Counted from the first letter of the stretch, positions 28,323-38,568 are shown. The stretch: DNA of 64,000 bases from Planktotalea sp. (GCF_018607995.1 NZ_JABBAL010000019.1:86756-150755), one strand, 5' to 3'. Notes: a model not told the origin generated them from the letters alone. Translations and numbers: made by a program.

Positions 28323-28958
28323 TTAGACCTGCGCTAAGGTAGTTTTCAGATCACCGTAACCGGTAAAGCGCCGCTCAAACTTTAGACCAAGTTGGGCTGC
28401 GCAGGCCTTTGCCTTCTTAGTGAGAGCGGGATCTTCGGTTTGCGCCTGATACACGAGTTTTTCATAATTGCCGAAATACATATCGCGCAGCTCTGGATGG
28501 CGATCTAAGCCCATTGGCTTTATCACAAACGCTTCGAATTGGCGTACCAAAAAGTCGGTGAGATAAAAGGCGGTGAACTCATCTTCGGAGATTTTGCTGA
28601 AGGCTGCGTTGCCCTCAAAGAACGAATAGCAATGTGGCCCTTCGATCAACTCAACGCCTAACTCAGCGCATTTTGCGGCCAAAAGTCCCCCAGTTCCGCA
28701 ATCGGCATAAGCTATGAAAATTTGTGAATAATCCGCTTGATGCTTCAACACGGCTTGCTCCACCGCGTCGGTGATTTTGTCAGGATAGACGTGATAGATC
28801 GCGGGCAGGCAGGTGAGATCCATATGGTCCCATCCATTCATGTCCTTGAGCGCCAGGATTTCGCGCGCTAAAGCTCCACAGGCAATAATCAATGATCGCG
28901 CGCCATTATGCTGCGTCAAACCTGATTGTGTTAATACATCATCTTCGATCTGCATCAT
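28323..28958 (-). CDS. DUF1638 domain protein
   Basis: A 211-residue protein with the DUF1638 pattern: LIIACGALAREIL, CLPAIYHVYPDKI, FIAYADCGTGG, and IEGPHCYSFFEG. Conserved cysteines and histidine suggest metal or cofactor binding. The gene lies directly downstream of a corrinoid protein gene and bmt, a combination repeated in methylotrophic and betaine-using bacteria, so a role in corrinoid methyl transfer is likely though not proven. Two consecutive ATG codons (28958, 28955) are candidate starts after AGGGA. Confidence 0.8.
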   Translation of the reverse strand: MMQIEDDVLTQSGLTQHNGARSLIIACGALAREILALKDMNGWDHMDLTCLPAIYHVYPDKITDAVEQAVLKHQADYSQIFIAYADCGTGGLLAAKCAELGVELIEGPHCYSFFEGNAAFSKISEDEFTAFYLTDFLVRQFEAFVIKPMGLDRHPELRDMYFGNYEKLVYQAQTEDPALTKKAKACAAQLGLKFERRFTGYGDLKTTLAQV

Positions 28959-29027
28959 GTTGTCCCTAAACGATAAAGGCTCCGAGCGCACATGCGCCGG
29001 AGCCTCAATCCAGTCTGTGCAAAGTGC

Positions 29028-29726
29028 TTAGCCAGCCATTTGATTGTGCTTGCGCCCAACCCATTCTTTGGCCGTTTCAACCGCAACAGCCGCATCGCGG
29101 CAATAGGCATCCGCGCCAATCGCTTTGCCAAATTCTTCGTTGAGGGGCGCTCCACCAACAAGAACGATGTAATCTTCGCGCTTGCCTTGCTCGACCAGCG
29201 TGTCGATTACGACTTTCATATAAGGCATCGTCGTCGTCAGCAGGGCGGACATTCCAAGAATGTCAGGCTCTTCCGCTTCCAAAGCTTCAAGATAAGCATC
29301 GACCGCGTTGTTAATCCCAAGATCGACAACCTCAAAGCCGGCTCCTTCCATCATCATGGAGACGAGATTTTTGCCGATATCATGAATGTCGCCTTTGACT
29401 GTGCCGATCACCATCTTGCCCACACGCGGGGCGCCAGTCTCTGCAAGCAGCGGTTTGAGGATGAACATGCCGCCTTTCATTGCATTCGCTGCTAAAAGGA
29501 CTTCAGGAACAAACAAAATGCCATCGCGGAAATCCGCGCCAACGATTGTCATGCCACCTACCAACGCTTTGGTCAGAACGTCATAGGGGGCCCAGCCACG
29601 GCTAAGAAGGATGTTAACGCCTTCTTCAATCTCTTCTTTAAGACCGTCGTACAAATCGTCGAACATCTGTTGAACAAGTTCTTCGTCGTCCAGATCAGCG
29701 AGGATGATGTCGTCTTCGTCGGACAT
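29028..29726 (-). CDS. Corrinoid (B12-binding) methyl-carrier protein
   Basis: A 232-residue protein with an N-terminal helical cap and a C-terminal cobalamin-binding domain. The lower-ligand motif DIHDIGKN (DxHxxG) supplies the cobalt-binding histidine, and SALLTTTMPYM and VGGAPLNEEF complete the Rossmann-like B12 site. Such proteins pass methyl groups between a substrate methyltransferase and a tetrahydrofolate or thiol acceptor. Its neighbours are bmt upstream and the DUF1638 gene downstream. Confidence 0.93.
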   Translation of the reverse strand: MSDEDDIILADLDDEELVQQMFDDLYDGLKEEIEEGVNILLSRGWAPYDVLTKALVGGMTIVGADFRDGILFVPEVLLAANAMKGGMFILKPLLAETGAPRVGKMVIGTVKGDIHDIGKNLVSMMMEGAGFEVVDLGINNAVDAYLEALEAEEPDILGMSALLTTTMPYMKVVIDTLVEQGKREDYIVLVGGAPLNEEFGKAIGADAYCRDAAVAVETAKEWVGRKHNQMAG

Positions 29727-29862
29727 GAGCCATTCCTTTGGTGGGGCGTAATCGCCTGTTGTCTCCGAGATGTTTGGTCAGAATGTCGCATAAGCACTTC
29801 AACAATTGCGACATTGGCGCGTTCACATCCGACCAAAAACGAATTTTTGATCTGTTTACGGC

Positions 29863-30879
29863 TTAACTACTGCGGCGGCGTCTGCGTGTTTGACGTGCCA
29901 CTGGCGCGTTTTCTTCGGTGCCATCGCTGCTGGATGAAAAAGGACCAAGGGCAGCGGAGATCACATCGAGCTTCGGAGCTGGCGCTTTTTCATTGTTTTC
30001 TAACGCGCGGCGCATGGCGCTTAGGTGCTCCGGCATCGTCCCACAACAACCGCCAATAATGCTTGCGCCGCAGTTTCGTGCGAGCAATGCGTATTCGCCC
30101 ATCAATTCCGGTGATCCGTCATAATGAATGTGTCCATCGACGTATTTTGGAATGCCTGCGTTGCCTTTTGCGACAATCGGAACGGATGGTCCTTGCGCTG
30201 CAAATCCTAGCACTGTGCGCAGAAGGTCCGATGCGCCAGTTCCGCAATTTGCCCCGAACCCAAGTGGGGGATTTTCAATATTATCAACCATTTCCACCAT
30301 CGCAGCACTGGTCAGGCCCATCATTGTGCGACCCGCTGTGTCAAAACTCATCGTTCCAACCCAGGGCATTTGAGCGCGCTTAAAGGCTTCTGCAGCAGCC
30401 AGATATTCTTCGGGTGCCGAAATAGTCTCGAGCCAGAGCACATCTGCACCACCGGCTTTAAGCCCTTCGGCCTGTTCATGAAAAATTTCAACCGCATCGC
30501 TGTGCGATAGTGTGCCGACGGGTTCCATAATGTCGCCTGTAGGACCAACACTGCCGGCGACGACGATAGGGCGACCCGCAGCATCTGCCACATCGCGACC
30601 GATCTCGGCGGCTATACGCGACAAATCATGGGCGCGATCTTGTGCGTCATGCAGTTTCAAGCGGGACGCGTTGCCGCCGAACGAATTAGTCAAAAATAAA
30701 TCGCTTCCTGCATCAACAGCAGATTTGTAAAGCGTTTTAATCTTTTCTGGGTGTTGTTCATTCCACAGTTCGGGCGCGTCACCTGACATCAAACCCATGT
30801 TGAACAGGTTTGTGCCTGTTGCACCGTCCGCAAGTACCCACTCGCGTTCGGAGAGCATTTTGGAAAGAGTGTTTGTCAT
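29863..30879 (-). CDS. bmt: Betaine-homocysteine S-methyltransferase family enzyme
   Basis: A 338-residue homocysteine methyltransferase (Pfam S-methyl_trans). The zinc cysteines are present: GANCGTGA and the pair in IIGGCCGTMPEH. It begins DGATGTNLFNMG as usual. The family moves a methyl group from betaine or another onium compound to a thiol or, through a corrinoid protein, onward. Location next to a corrinoid protein and DUF1638 gene suggests glycine betaine or DMSP as donor. ATG 30879 is preferred because AAGGTGG lies just upstream. A basic arginine-rich tail (RRRRRSS) is unusual. Confidence 0.87.
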   Translation of the reverse strand: MTNTLSKMLSEREWVLADGATGTNLFNMGLMSGDAPELWNEQHPEKIKTLYKSAVDAGSDLFLTNSFGGNASRLKLHDAQDRAHDLSRIAAEIGRDVADAAGRPIVVAGSVGPTGDIMEPVGTLSHSDAVEIFHEQAEGLKAGGADVLWLETISAPEEYLAAAEAFKRAQMPWVGTMSFDTAGRTMMGLTSAAMVEMVDNIENPPLGFGANCGTGASDLLRTVLGFAAQGPSVPIVAKGNAGIPKYVDGHIHYDGSPELMGEYALLARNCGASIIGGCCGTMPEHLSAMRRALENNEKAPAPKLDVISAALGPFSSSSDGTEENAPVARQTRRRRRSS

Positions 30880-30983
30880 TAAGTCCACCACCTTTTTCTT
30901 GTCTGTGTCATAGATCGCGAAAATGAAGCAAATTCATATTTATCATAATGATCATGAGTGAGGCGAAGGTGTTGATTAAACAG

Positions 30984-32809
30984 TCACTCTTCGCGCAATG
31001 GTGGGGGGTCCTTCACTTCATGCCAAACATCCCAAAGCGCCAAAAAAAGACCCGTACGCAAAGGAGCTGCGGCGTAAAGAGGCTGCCATCTTGGTGCGAA
31101 GGCGCGTTTGAATTGCGCTAGGCCTTTTGAATGCGGTGGTGACAAAAAGCTTATTCTCTCAACCGATTGCAGCACGAAGGCCTCTTCATAAGGGGTTGAG
31201 GCAAGAGAAAACGTCTCGCACTGCTGATGTTTCGCGGCCTTAATCGCTGCCCAAACAAGGGCGTGCATGGTTCCGTCTGATGCGTCAGCGCTGCTACGCA
31301 TCAGATCAAGCGTCCAAGCCTCCGAGGTTTTGTGACAACTAATGAAAGCAATCAAACGATCGTTCTGCCAAGCGGCAAAGACATCCTGTGTCGTGAGATA
31401 GGCCTCACAAAACCGCCCCATTGATAGACCACGAGGGGTTCCATTGATCCCATGCCATTCGCGGTCAATTTGATCTAATGTGTTGATTGTTTCCTTGGTG
31501 AGTGTGCGCTTGTTTACTTCAACGCCTGATTTCTCAATCTTGCGCAGCTTTCGCCGGAGTGTGCGTCGTTGGGGCGTCTCAAGCGTTGCTTCTTTAAGAT
31601 CGATTAAGCCATCTTTCGCGATGCGCACTACAGAGAGGCTGCGCGAGCGCAATTGCAACGCTGTTCGCGCATTGCACTTATAAAAAAGTGGAATGGCCGC
31701 GCTTGTTCTTGCTTGGAGTGAAAGCGCAGTAAGGCTGCTTTGCAGTTTGACTGCGGGCTCAAACAACAGCGTAGTGGACTGCGTCGTGCGCGCAGTTGCG
31801 CCAATAATTTGACCATTTGGCGCAATCAACGTCGCCCCGGTTTGCAGCGCCGAAGAGGTTTCAGGATGCAAGCCGTGTGCGAAAAGGGCGACGCGACTGA
31901 CTTCGGTTTGATCCTTCAAAGGACGAAACGCATAGAACATCCCCAGGCTTCTGGGCAGCACAAAATAGACAAAACGGAATGTGATCAGAGAAGTTAGTAG
32001 CTAGTTTATGTTGATGTTAGGTATCGCCCAAAGCAAGATCAGTTCAAAGGGGCCAACGCCAACTGGCGTATTGCTGACCAGCGCCAACCCAAAACAGACC
32101 AGGTAGATCGGGAACAACTGCGCGAACACAATATCCGTACTGCTTGGGGTCAAAACCCAAAATGCCAATGCCGCAGTGCCGGTATCAATGGCCGCAAAGC
32201 ACATCGGCGCGAAGATCGCGAGAAGGCTTGGCAATCGAGTGTGGTAGCCGGCGACAGTTATGTGACGTTTCAGCGCGTATAAAGCGTGAAACAGGCGGCC
32301 AAGAACAGGCTTGCTTAAAAGACATAAGATGGCAGAGGCAAGGCATGCGGTAAAAGCAAACCGGACAGCGCGAATAAGGTGAGCCATGGTCCCAAAAAGC
32401 TGATCGATACGGGGGCTGTCACCTTGCTTGCCACAGCAAGATTTAAGTGATGCAAACAACGCCAACGCGCTAGCGTGCCAATGACTAACCCAAACTCTAA
32501 AGTTTGTGATAGCGCGACCGCCGCGGCATCGCTTGCTTGAGCCGCCTTAGCACTGACACGCGTGTGCAGGATGCGGTGCACGATGACATCGTATTGCCCC
32601 AGTGCGGCAAAACTGGCGGCTGTTTCCAGAATGGTGAGCGACCATTGAAGCGGTGTAATGCCGCTCCATGACCGCCCAACCTGACCCCAATCCAATGTTT
32701 CAAGAAACGGGTGCGCTGCGAGTGCAAAAAGTGGCAGCACTAGACACATCGCGAAAAGCTGAACAAAAGCTCTACTTTGAAGCACAAAGGAAGCAGATTT
32801 AGCAATCAT
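30984..32809 (-). pseudogene. MprF-like phosphatidylglycerol lysyltransferase, disrupted
   Basis: Two domains are recognisable: an N-terminal block of membrane helices (LPG synthase TM type; NTPVGVGPFELILL is characteristic) and a C-terminal DUF2156 acyltransferase-like domain from 31961. An in-frame TAG at 32001-32003 separates them, and the frame carries on beyond it. A frameshift near 32330 breaks the membrane block. The family attaches amino acids to membrane lipids or makes ornithine-type lipids. The 325-residue C-terminal part may still be translated alone. Confidence 0.85.
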
Positions 32810-32925
32810 ACGCTTGCCATAGCGTATGATACTTTAGCGTGGGCTTAACGTCTAAATGCAGCCCATAAAAAAACCGCGGAAGGAATGTGTTCCACCCGCG
32901 GCCAAAGTTTACAAACCTGAGTTCG

Positions 32926-33240
32926 TTAACTTTCTGTCATCAACTGTGCTTTAGCAGTCGCCCAAAATTCATCCATTTTCGCGCGGATTTCATAGGGATT
33001 AGACTTTTCACCCAAGTCGCCCGCAACCTTGCGAACAACATCCTCATGCCCCGCTTCTTCAAAGTCGGACTTGATCACTTCTTTGGCGTAAGCGGTAGCG
33101 TCCCCTCTGGATGTGCTCATCAGCTCTGCGGCCCAAAGACCCAACAATTCATTGCGGCGTGTGTCTGCTTTGAACTGCATTTCCGCATTGTGCGCGAATT
33201 TTTTCTCGAAAGAGTTTTGGCGATCCTAAAAGGTACTCAT
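32926..33240 (-). pseudogene. F1-ATPase zeta subunit (DUF1476), early amber stop
   Basis: The complete 104-codon alphaproteobacterial zeta subunit can be read from ATG 33240, but codon 5 is TAG (33226-33228) where the family has Asp (MSTF*DRQNSFEKKF). The rest, with FKADTRRNELLGLWAAEL, is intact. In Paracoccus the N-terminus is the part that inhibits F1. An internal ATG at 33180 could restart translation and give an 84-residue form without the inhibitory segment. The place beside purC is normal for this gene. Confidence 0.85.
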
Positions 33241-33427
33241 ATTGCTCACTCTCCTCAAGTGTTTTGCGTTTAACACACGAGATGCCAAAGAGGGTGCTGC
33301 AAGGGGCAACGCGCGGCTGCGTTGGCCTGTCGCCTTGCCCATCAGCGCGCCTTGTCCTAAGAGAGCGTCAGGATAAGCGAGGGCAGAGTCGTCTTGAGCT
33401 TATCACGCTGCAAAGAAAGTCACTGCC

Positions 33428-34189
33428 ATGGCGCGCGGAAAAAAGATTTACGAAGGTAAGGCGAAGACCCTTTATGAGGGCACAGAGCCGGGAACTTTAA
33501 TTCAATACTTCAAAGATGACGCGACAGCGTTCAACGCAGAAAAGAAGGACGTGATTGAAGGCAAGGGCGTGTTGAATAACATGTTGTCCGAGTATTTCAT
33601 GGTTGGCTTGGCGAGCATCGGCGTGCCGACGCATTTCATCAAGCGCATTAACATGCGAGAGCAGCTCGTCCGGACGTGCGAGATTGTGCCGCTCGAAATC
33701 ATCGTGCGCAATTATGCGGCGGGCACCATGTCGCAACGCCTTGGCATCGAAGAGGGCACGCAATTGCCGCGCCCGATCATTGAATATTGCCTAAAGGACG
33801 ACAAGCTGGGCGATCCATTAGTCTCTGAAGAGCATATCGCTGCCTTCGGATGGGCGTCGCAACAGGATATGGAAGATATCTTGTCTCTGGCCTTAAGGGT
33901 CAATGATTTCCTGTCTGGCATTATGTACGGTGTCGGCATCAAATTGATCGATTTCAAAATCGAGATTGGCCGCGTTTATGAGGGCGATTACCAACGCCTA
34001 ATTCTCGCGGATGAGATCAGCCCTGATAGCTGTCGTTTGTGGGATATTGAGACGAACCAGAAGCTCGACAAAGATGTGTTCCGTCGCGATCTTGGCTCGC
34101 TCACGGATGCCTACACAGAGGTTGCGCGCCGTTTGGGTGTGCTACCAAAGAACCAACAGCCGGTGACTAAGCCGACGTTGATAAACTAA
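33428..34189 (+). CDS. purC: SAICAR synthetase
   Basis: A 253-residue protein with the PurC N-terminus [13 protein letters not shown], signatures [16 protein letters not shown] and [10 protein letters not shown], and [12 protein letters not shown]. It joins aspartate to CAIR in purine synthesis. It leads the purC-purS-purQ group. Length is normal for the bacterial monofunctional enzyme. Confidence 0.97.
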   Translation: MARGKKIYEGKAKTLYEGTEPGTLIQYFKDDATAFNAEKKDVIEGKGVLNNMLSEYFMVGLASIGVPTHFIKRINMREQLVRTCEIVPLEIIVRNYAAGTMSQRLGIEEGTQLPRPIIEYCLKDDKLGDPLVSEEHIAAFGWASQQDMEDILSLALRVNDFLSGIMYGVGIKLIDFKIEIGRVYEGDYQRLILADEISPDSCRLWDIETNQKLDKDVFRRDLGSLTDAYTEVARRLGVLPKNQQPVTKPTLIN

Positions 34190-34222
34190 CTCGAATATCT
34201 CAACACCATAAAGGACTTATCG

Positions 34223-34453
34223 ATGAAAGCTCGTGTACATGTCATGTTAAAGAATGGTGTTTTGGATCCGCAGGGTGAAGCGGTCCGCCATGCATTGGGT
34301 GCGCTTGGGTTCGAGGGTGTTGAGGGTGTGCGTCAGGGAAAAGTGATCGATCTTGATCTGGCGGATGGGACATCTGAAGCTCAGGTGAACGAGATGTGTG
34401 AAAAGTTGCTCGCGAATACGGTGATTGAATCCTACACGGTTGAGCTGAACTGA
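34223..34453 (+). CDS. purS: FGAM synthase subunit PurS
   Basis: A 76-residue protein matching Pur[21 protein letters not shown], and a C-terminal [12 protein letters not shown]. It bridges PurL and PurQ in the three-part FGAM synthase. The stop TGA overlaps the purQ ATG (TGATG), so translation is coupled. Confidence 0.96.
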   Translation: MKARVHVMLKNGVLDPQGEAVRHALGALGFEGVEGVRQGKVIDLDLADGTSEAQVNEMCEKLLANTVIESYTVELN

Positions 34454-35121
34454 TGCGCGCCGCAGTCATTACATTCCCCGGTTCTAACTGTGATCGCGAT
34501 CTTGCGACCGGGCTAGAGCTGGTTGGCGCAGATGTTACGCGCGTATGGCATAAAGATAGCAAGTTGCCAGAAGGCATTGATCTTGTTGGAATTCCTGGTG
34601 GGTTTTCTTACGGCGACTATTTACGTTGTGGTGCGATTGCGGCGAATTCGCCAATTTGCGCAGCGGTGAAGACCCATGCAGAAAAGGGCGGCTATGTGTT
34701 TGGTGTCTGTAACGGCTTTCAGGTGCTGACAGAAACGCGGCTTTTGCCAGGTGCTTTGATGCGCAATGCAGGGCTGAAGTACATTTGCAAGACGGTTGGT
34801 CTTGAAGTTGCGGCTTGCGACAGTGATTTCCTTTGCAATTACGAGGTAGGTCAGGCCATTCAGGTGCCAATTGCGCATCATGAAGGCAACTACACCGCGA
34901 CGCCTGATGAGTTGGATCGTTTGATCGGCGAGGGGCGCGTTGCGTTTCGCTATACGGATAATCCTAACGGCTCTGATCGCGATATCGCGGGGATTACGTC
35001 TGCAAACGGGCGTGTGCTGGGCATGATGCCGCACCCTGAACGCGCAATGGAAGATGTACACGGGTCCACAGATGGCGCGCGTCTTTTCGCTGGTTTGATC
35101 GGGACGATGGCCTCCGCGTGA
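34453..35121 (+). CDS. purQ: FGAM synthase glutaminase subunit PurQ
   Basis: A 222-residue class I glutamine amidotransferase. It has [13 protein letters not shown], the nucleophile elbow GVCNGFQVL, and the C-terminal His-Glu pair in [10 protein letters not shown]. It supplies ammonia from glutamine to PurL. purL is not downstream as it is in some operons; a sensor kinase gene follows. Confidence 0.97.
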   Translation: MRAAVITFPGSNCDRDLATGLELVGADVTRVWHKDSKLPEGIDLVGIPGGFSYGDYLRCGAIAANSPICAAVKTHAEKGGYVFGVCNGFQVLTETRLLPGALMRNAGLKYICKTVGLEVAACDSDFLCNYEVGQAIQVPIAHHEGNYTATPDELDRLIGEGRVAFRYTDNPNGSDRDIAGITSANGRVLGMMPHPERAMEDVHGSTDGARLFAGLIGTMASA

Positions 35122-35167
35122 GATTGCAGCCTTGAGCGATGTCGATCCACGCAGTAAAATCCTTCCC

Positions 35168-36970
35168 ATGAGCGACGTGCCACCATCGTCCCCCCTATCG
35201 CAAACACTGTTGCGATCCGCGCGCGAGAGTGCGCGCTTCAATCTGTGGCGTATCCGGTTTTTGTTGTTCGGGCTGATCTTACTCGCGGGCGTGACGGTCT
35301 TTCTGACCAATTCTTTCCTAACCGACCGCTTCACAGAAACGACCCGTAACCGAGCAGAGCTACGTTTGACGCTTTATAGCGGAAACATCCTGTCAGAGCT
35401 GCGCCGCAACGCGATTGTGCCGCAGCTTCTTGCAAGAGATCCAGCGCTAATTGGCGCACTCAATTCCAATGATTTTTCGACATCGACCCAGCGCCTAATC
35501 AGCTTTGTCGAAGAGATTGGAGCTGCCTCAATCATGTTGCTTGATCGCGAGGGTCGCTCGGTTGCGGCAACGGATCGCAACCGTCTGCAATCCTTGCACC
35601 GCAATGATGCCTACTTTGTCGACGCACTGCGTTCAAACAACACGGTTTTTTCTGTGATGCAACGCGAATCCGGCGGCTATTCGTTTAGCTATTCGCGTCG
35701 TGTTGAAAGCAGTGGCGATGTGCTTGGTATTGTTGTGGTCGAAGTGGATTTGCAAAAATTTGAAAGGGCTTGGGCCGGTATTTCGGATGCGGTTTTGGTC
35801 ACCAATTCGGAAGGCACAATCATTCTGTCGACAGAACCGAGGTGGCGGGGATTGATGGAAGAAGACGCGTTACAACGGCAGCCACCTTCGGGCGCAATCA
35901 GCCGCGCCTTGCAAGCTACCGCAGATTGGCGCGCTTTGCCAGGGGATGCTTATTTTCGCGGCGAAGCCGTGATGCGCACTCAGGCGCGGGTATTGTTTCG
36001 CGGCTGGCAGATGGCGAGCTTTACTTCCTACGCATCGGTACGAGAACGCGTAAACGGGGTGCTTGCGCTGGAAATCATGGGTTTCGCGATCCTGCTTGCG
36101 CTGACATTTTACTTTTTGAACCGCAAGACCGCTGTGCGCATGGCCTCTTTTCAGCGCGAGTCGGCGGGACTTCGCCAACTTAACATACGCTTGCAGCGAG
36201 AAGTCGCCGAGCGTGAGAAGGTGCAAGAGACCCTTGCAGTGGCCGAACAAACCCTTGCGCAAAGTTCCAAACTTGCCGCATTGGGCGAGATGTCGGCAGC
36301 TGTCAGTCATGAGTTGAACCAACCCCTTGCGGCGATGAAAACCTATCTTGCAGGGGCGAAACTTTTGGTGGGGCGCGGGCGGCCGGATGAAGCCTTGGCG
36401 AGCTTCCAGCGGATCGATGATTTGATTGGCCGCATGGGCGCAATCACACGCCAGCTTAAAAGTTACGCGCGCAAGAGTGGTGATGATTTTGCTCCTGTAA
36501 ACCTTGGCGATGCGCTTGCCTCAAGCCTGTCTATGATGGAGCCGCAGTTGCGTCAGCGACAGGTCGAAATCAACAAAGCGGTGCCGCAAGAACCGGTTGT
36601 GGTAATGGCGGATCGCGTCCGCGTTGAGCAGGTGATGATCAACCTTTTGCGCAATGCGTTGGATGCGACGAAATCTGTGAAAGATCCACAGGTCGATGTT
36701 TTGCTCGCGGCTGGAGAAACAGCGATCCTGACCGTGCGCGACAACGGGCAGGGGATCGAGGACCTCGATGCGCTGTTCGAGCCCTTCTACACGACCAAGC
36801 AGCCCGGGGAGGGTGTCGGGCTAGGGCTTGCAATTTCATCGGGTATCGTAAACGATTTGGGGGGACGAATGACTGCCCGCAACGCGGCGCAGGGTGGTGC
36901 GGTCTTTGAAATTCGTTTGCCGATATTACATGAGGACGGCGCAGAGATCGCCAAACCCGCAGCGGAGTAG
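35168..36970 (+). CDS. dctB: C4-dicarboxylate-type sensor histidine kinase (DctB-like)
   Basis: A 600-residue membrane kinase. A first membrane helix near residue 30, a periplasmic double-PDC sensor of about 250 residues, a second helix (LALEIMGFAILLALTF), a coiled-coil linker, then the kinase core: H-box SHELNQPLAAMKTY, N-box MINLLRNALDA, G1 DNGQGIED, G2 GVGLGLAIS. The PDC sensor and the following regulator suggest C4-dicarboxylates as signal. The frame opens with TTG at 35132; ATG 35168 is taken, but no strong ribosome site decides. No dctPQM transporter adjoins the pair. Confidence 0.88.
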   Translation: MSDVPPSSPLSQTLLRSARESARFNLWRIRFLLFGLILLAGVTVFLTNSFLTDRFTETTRNRAELRLTLYSGNILSELRRNAIVPQLLARDPALIGALNSNDFSTSTQRLISFVEEIGAASIMLLDREGRSVAATDRNRLQSLHRNDAYFVDALRSNNTVFSVMQRESGGYSFSYSRRVESSGDVLGIVVVEVDLQKFERAWAGISDAVLVTNSEGTIILSTEPRWRGLMEEDALQRQPPSGAISRALQATADWRALPGDAYFRGEAVMRTQARVLFRGWQMASFTSYASVRERVNGVLALEIMGFAILLALTFYFLNRKTAVRMASFQRESAGLRQLNIRLQREVAEREKVQETLAVAEQTLAQSSKLAALGEMSAAVSHELNQPLAAMKTYLAGAKLLVGRGRPDEALASFQRIDDLIGRMGAITRQLKSYARKSGDDFAPVNLGDALASSLSMMEPQLRQRQVEINKAVPQEPVVVMADRVRVEQVMINLLRNALDATKSVKDPQVDVLLAAGETAILTVRDNGQGIEDLDALFEPFYTTKQPGEGVGLGLAISSGIVNDLGGRMTARNAAQGGAVFEIRLPILHEDGAEIAKPAAE

Positions 36971-36975
36971 AGACC

Positions 36976-38310
36976 ATGGCCAATGCAATGAAGATCGCCA
37001 TTGTGGATGATGAGAAAGATATGCGTCAGTCCATTTCTCAGTGGCTCGCATTGTCTGGTTATGACACGGAAACCTTTGCCTCAGCTGAGGAAGCATTGGT
37101 GGGGATCAGTTCGGATTATCCCGGTGTCGTCATTTCCGACATCAAGATGCCGGGCATGGATGGCATGCAATTTCTGAAGAAACTGATGAGCACCGACAGT
37201 GCCTTGCCTGTGATCATGATCACAGGTCACGGTGATGTGCCAATGGCAGTGAATGCGATGCGCATTGGGGCATTTGATTTTTTGGAAAAACCGTTCAATC
37301 CTGATCGTATGTCCGAACTGGCAAAAAAGGCAGCCAATGCGCGCCGCCTCACGCTTGATAATCGCGCGTTGCGTCGTGAGTTGTCAGATGGCGGGCAGTT
37401 GATGAAAAAGCTGATTGGTGCCTCGCCTGTTATGGAGCGTTTGAAAGAAGACATTCTCGATCTTGGTCAAGCCGACGGTCATGTTTTGATCGATGGTGAG
37501 ACGGGGACGGGCAAGACTTTGATTGCTCACGCGCTTCATGCAGTGGGCAGCAATGCGTGCAAACGCTTTGTTTTGGTGTCCTGCGCGGCGATGGACGAAG
37601 ACTCTTTGTCGAAACGCTTGTTTGGACCTGTTGCACCAGAAGATCCCTATCTGCCCGCAATCGAAGAGGCGCGTGGCGGCACGTTGGTACTGGAAGACAT
37701 CGAAGCGCTTAGTGATCAACTCCAAGCGCGACTTTTGAGCGTGATCAACGAGCAGGGTACACCTGCGGAAACCCGCATCGTTGCGATATCGAACCTGCAA
37801 GAGCAGAACCGCACCTGCGAAGACGCTTTGCGCGCTGATTTGTTCTATCGCTTGGCAGCGCTGCGAATCACTATCCCACCTCTGCGCTCGCGCGGCGAAG
37901 ATATTTTGTCGCTGTTCACACGTTTGTCTGAACAATTTGCGGAAGAATATGGCTGTGCGACACCTGAAGTTTCGGCACAAGAGGCCGCAGAGCTGTTGCA
38001 AGCGCCTTGGCCAGGAAATGTGCGTCAGTTGATTAACATTGCAGAGCGCGCCGTTTTGCAAACGCGTCGCGGCTCAGGCACGATTGCATCTCTTTTGATG
38101 AATGATCACGATGAAATGACGCCGGTCATGACGACTGAAGGAAAGCCGCTGAAAAAATATGTGGAAGCTTTTGAGCGTATGTTGATCGACAATACGATGC
38201 GCCGTCATAAAGGATCGATTGCAGCTGTTATGGACGAGTTGTGTTTGCCGCGCCGCACGTTGAATGAGAAGATGGCAAAGTACGGATTGCAGCGCTCAGA
38301 ATATCTGTAG
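36976..38310 (+). CDS. dctD: DctD-like response regulator lacking the sigma-54 GAFTGA motif
   Basis: A 444-residue NtrC-family regulator: receiver domain with phospho-Asp in VVISDIKMPGMDGM and Lys in FLEKPF, an AAA+ domain with Walker A GETGTGKT, and a Fis-type DNA-binding end (LCLPRRTLNEKMAKYGL). The loop that should read GAFTGA between LFG and GGTL is replaced by a stretch including PEDPYLP, and Walker B reads LVLEDIE instead of the usual F-LDE. By analogy with Rhodobacter capsulatus NtrC it would act with sigma-70 polymerase. It follows dctB by five bases. Confidence 0.9.
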   Translation: MANAMKIAIVDDEKDMRQSISQWLALSGYDTETFASAEEALVGISSDYPGVVISDIKMPGMDGMQFLKKLMSTDSALPVIMITGHGDVPMAVNAMRIGAFDFLEKPFNPDRMSELAKKAANARRLTLDNRALRRELSDGGQLMKKLIGASPVMERLKEDILDLGQADGHVLIDGETGTGKTLIAHALHAVGSNACKRFVLVSCAAMDEDSLSKRLFGPVAPEDPYLPAIEEARGGTLVLEDIEALSDQLQARLLSVINEQGTPAETRIVAISNLQEQNRTCEDALRADLFYRLAALRITIPPLRSRGEDILSLFTRLSEQFAEEYGCATPEVSAQEAAELLQAPWPGNVRQLINIAERAVLQTRRGSGTIASLLMNDHDEMTPVMTTEGKPLKKYVEAFERMLIDNTMRRHKGSIAAVMDELCLPRRTLNEKMAKYGLQRSEYL

Positions 38311-38403
38311 TGAAATTCTGCGGCTGCGCCGCGCGGGTTTTGTTGGGTTTTTGGGGTGCTGCCCCCGTTCAGCAGAGCTGAAATTTTCCCGAGGGATTAA
38401 TGA

Positions 38404-38533
38404 GACCAAAGAAGTGTCAGCCCTAAGTACGCGATGGCTTGGGGCTTCTTTGGTCACGTTCATTGTCGGCTCTGCCTGTTCCGTAAATGTTTTCAAAAAT
38501 TCTAAGGTAAAGAACGGGTAAACTTCTTTGGTC
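38404..38533. repeat. Three copies of an 11-base repeat, one inverted
   Basis: GACCAAAGAAG at 38404-38414 faces its exact complement CTTCTTTGGTC at 38445-38455, and the latter recurs in the same direction at 38523-38533. The inner bases CCCTAAG/CTTGGGG extend the first pair into a long stem-loop. It lies between the convergent dctD and ocd genes, so a terminator or mobile palindrome is possible. Confidence 0.7.
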
Positions 38534-38536
38534 TTA

Positions 38537-38568
38537 AAATATCCTGGGGGTCTGGGGCAGAGCTCCAG
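38537..38568. repeat. Dispersed palindromic element, copy 1
   Basis: AAATATCCTGGGGG followed by the imperfect palindrome CTGGGGCAGAGCTCCAG. Nearly the same opening occurs at 48890 (AAATATCCCGGGGG), and a looser inverted relative near 38383. Such elements with AAATATCC-GGGGG and a GC-rich palindrome are repeated between genes in many roseobacter genomes. Confidence 0.55.
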
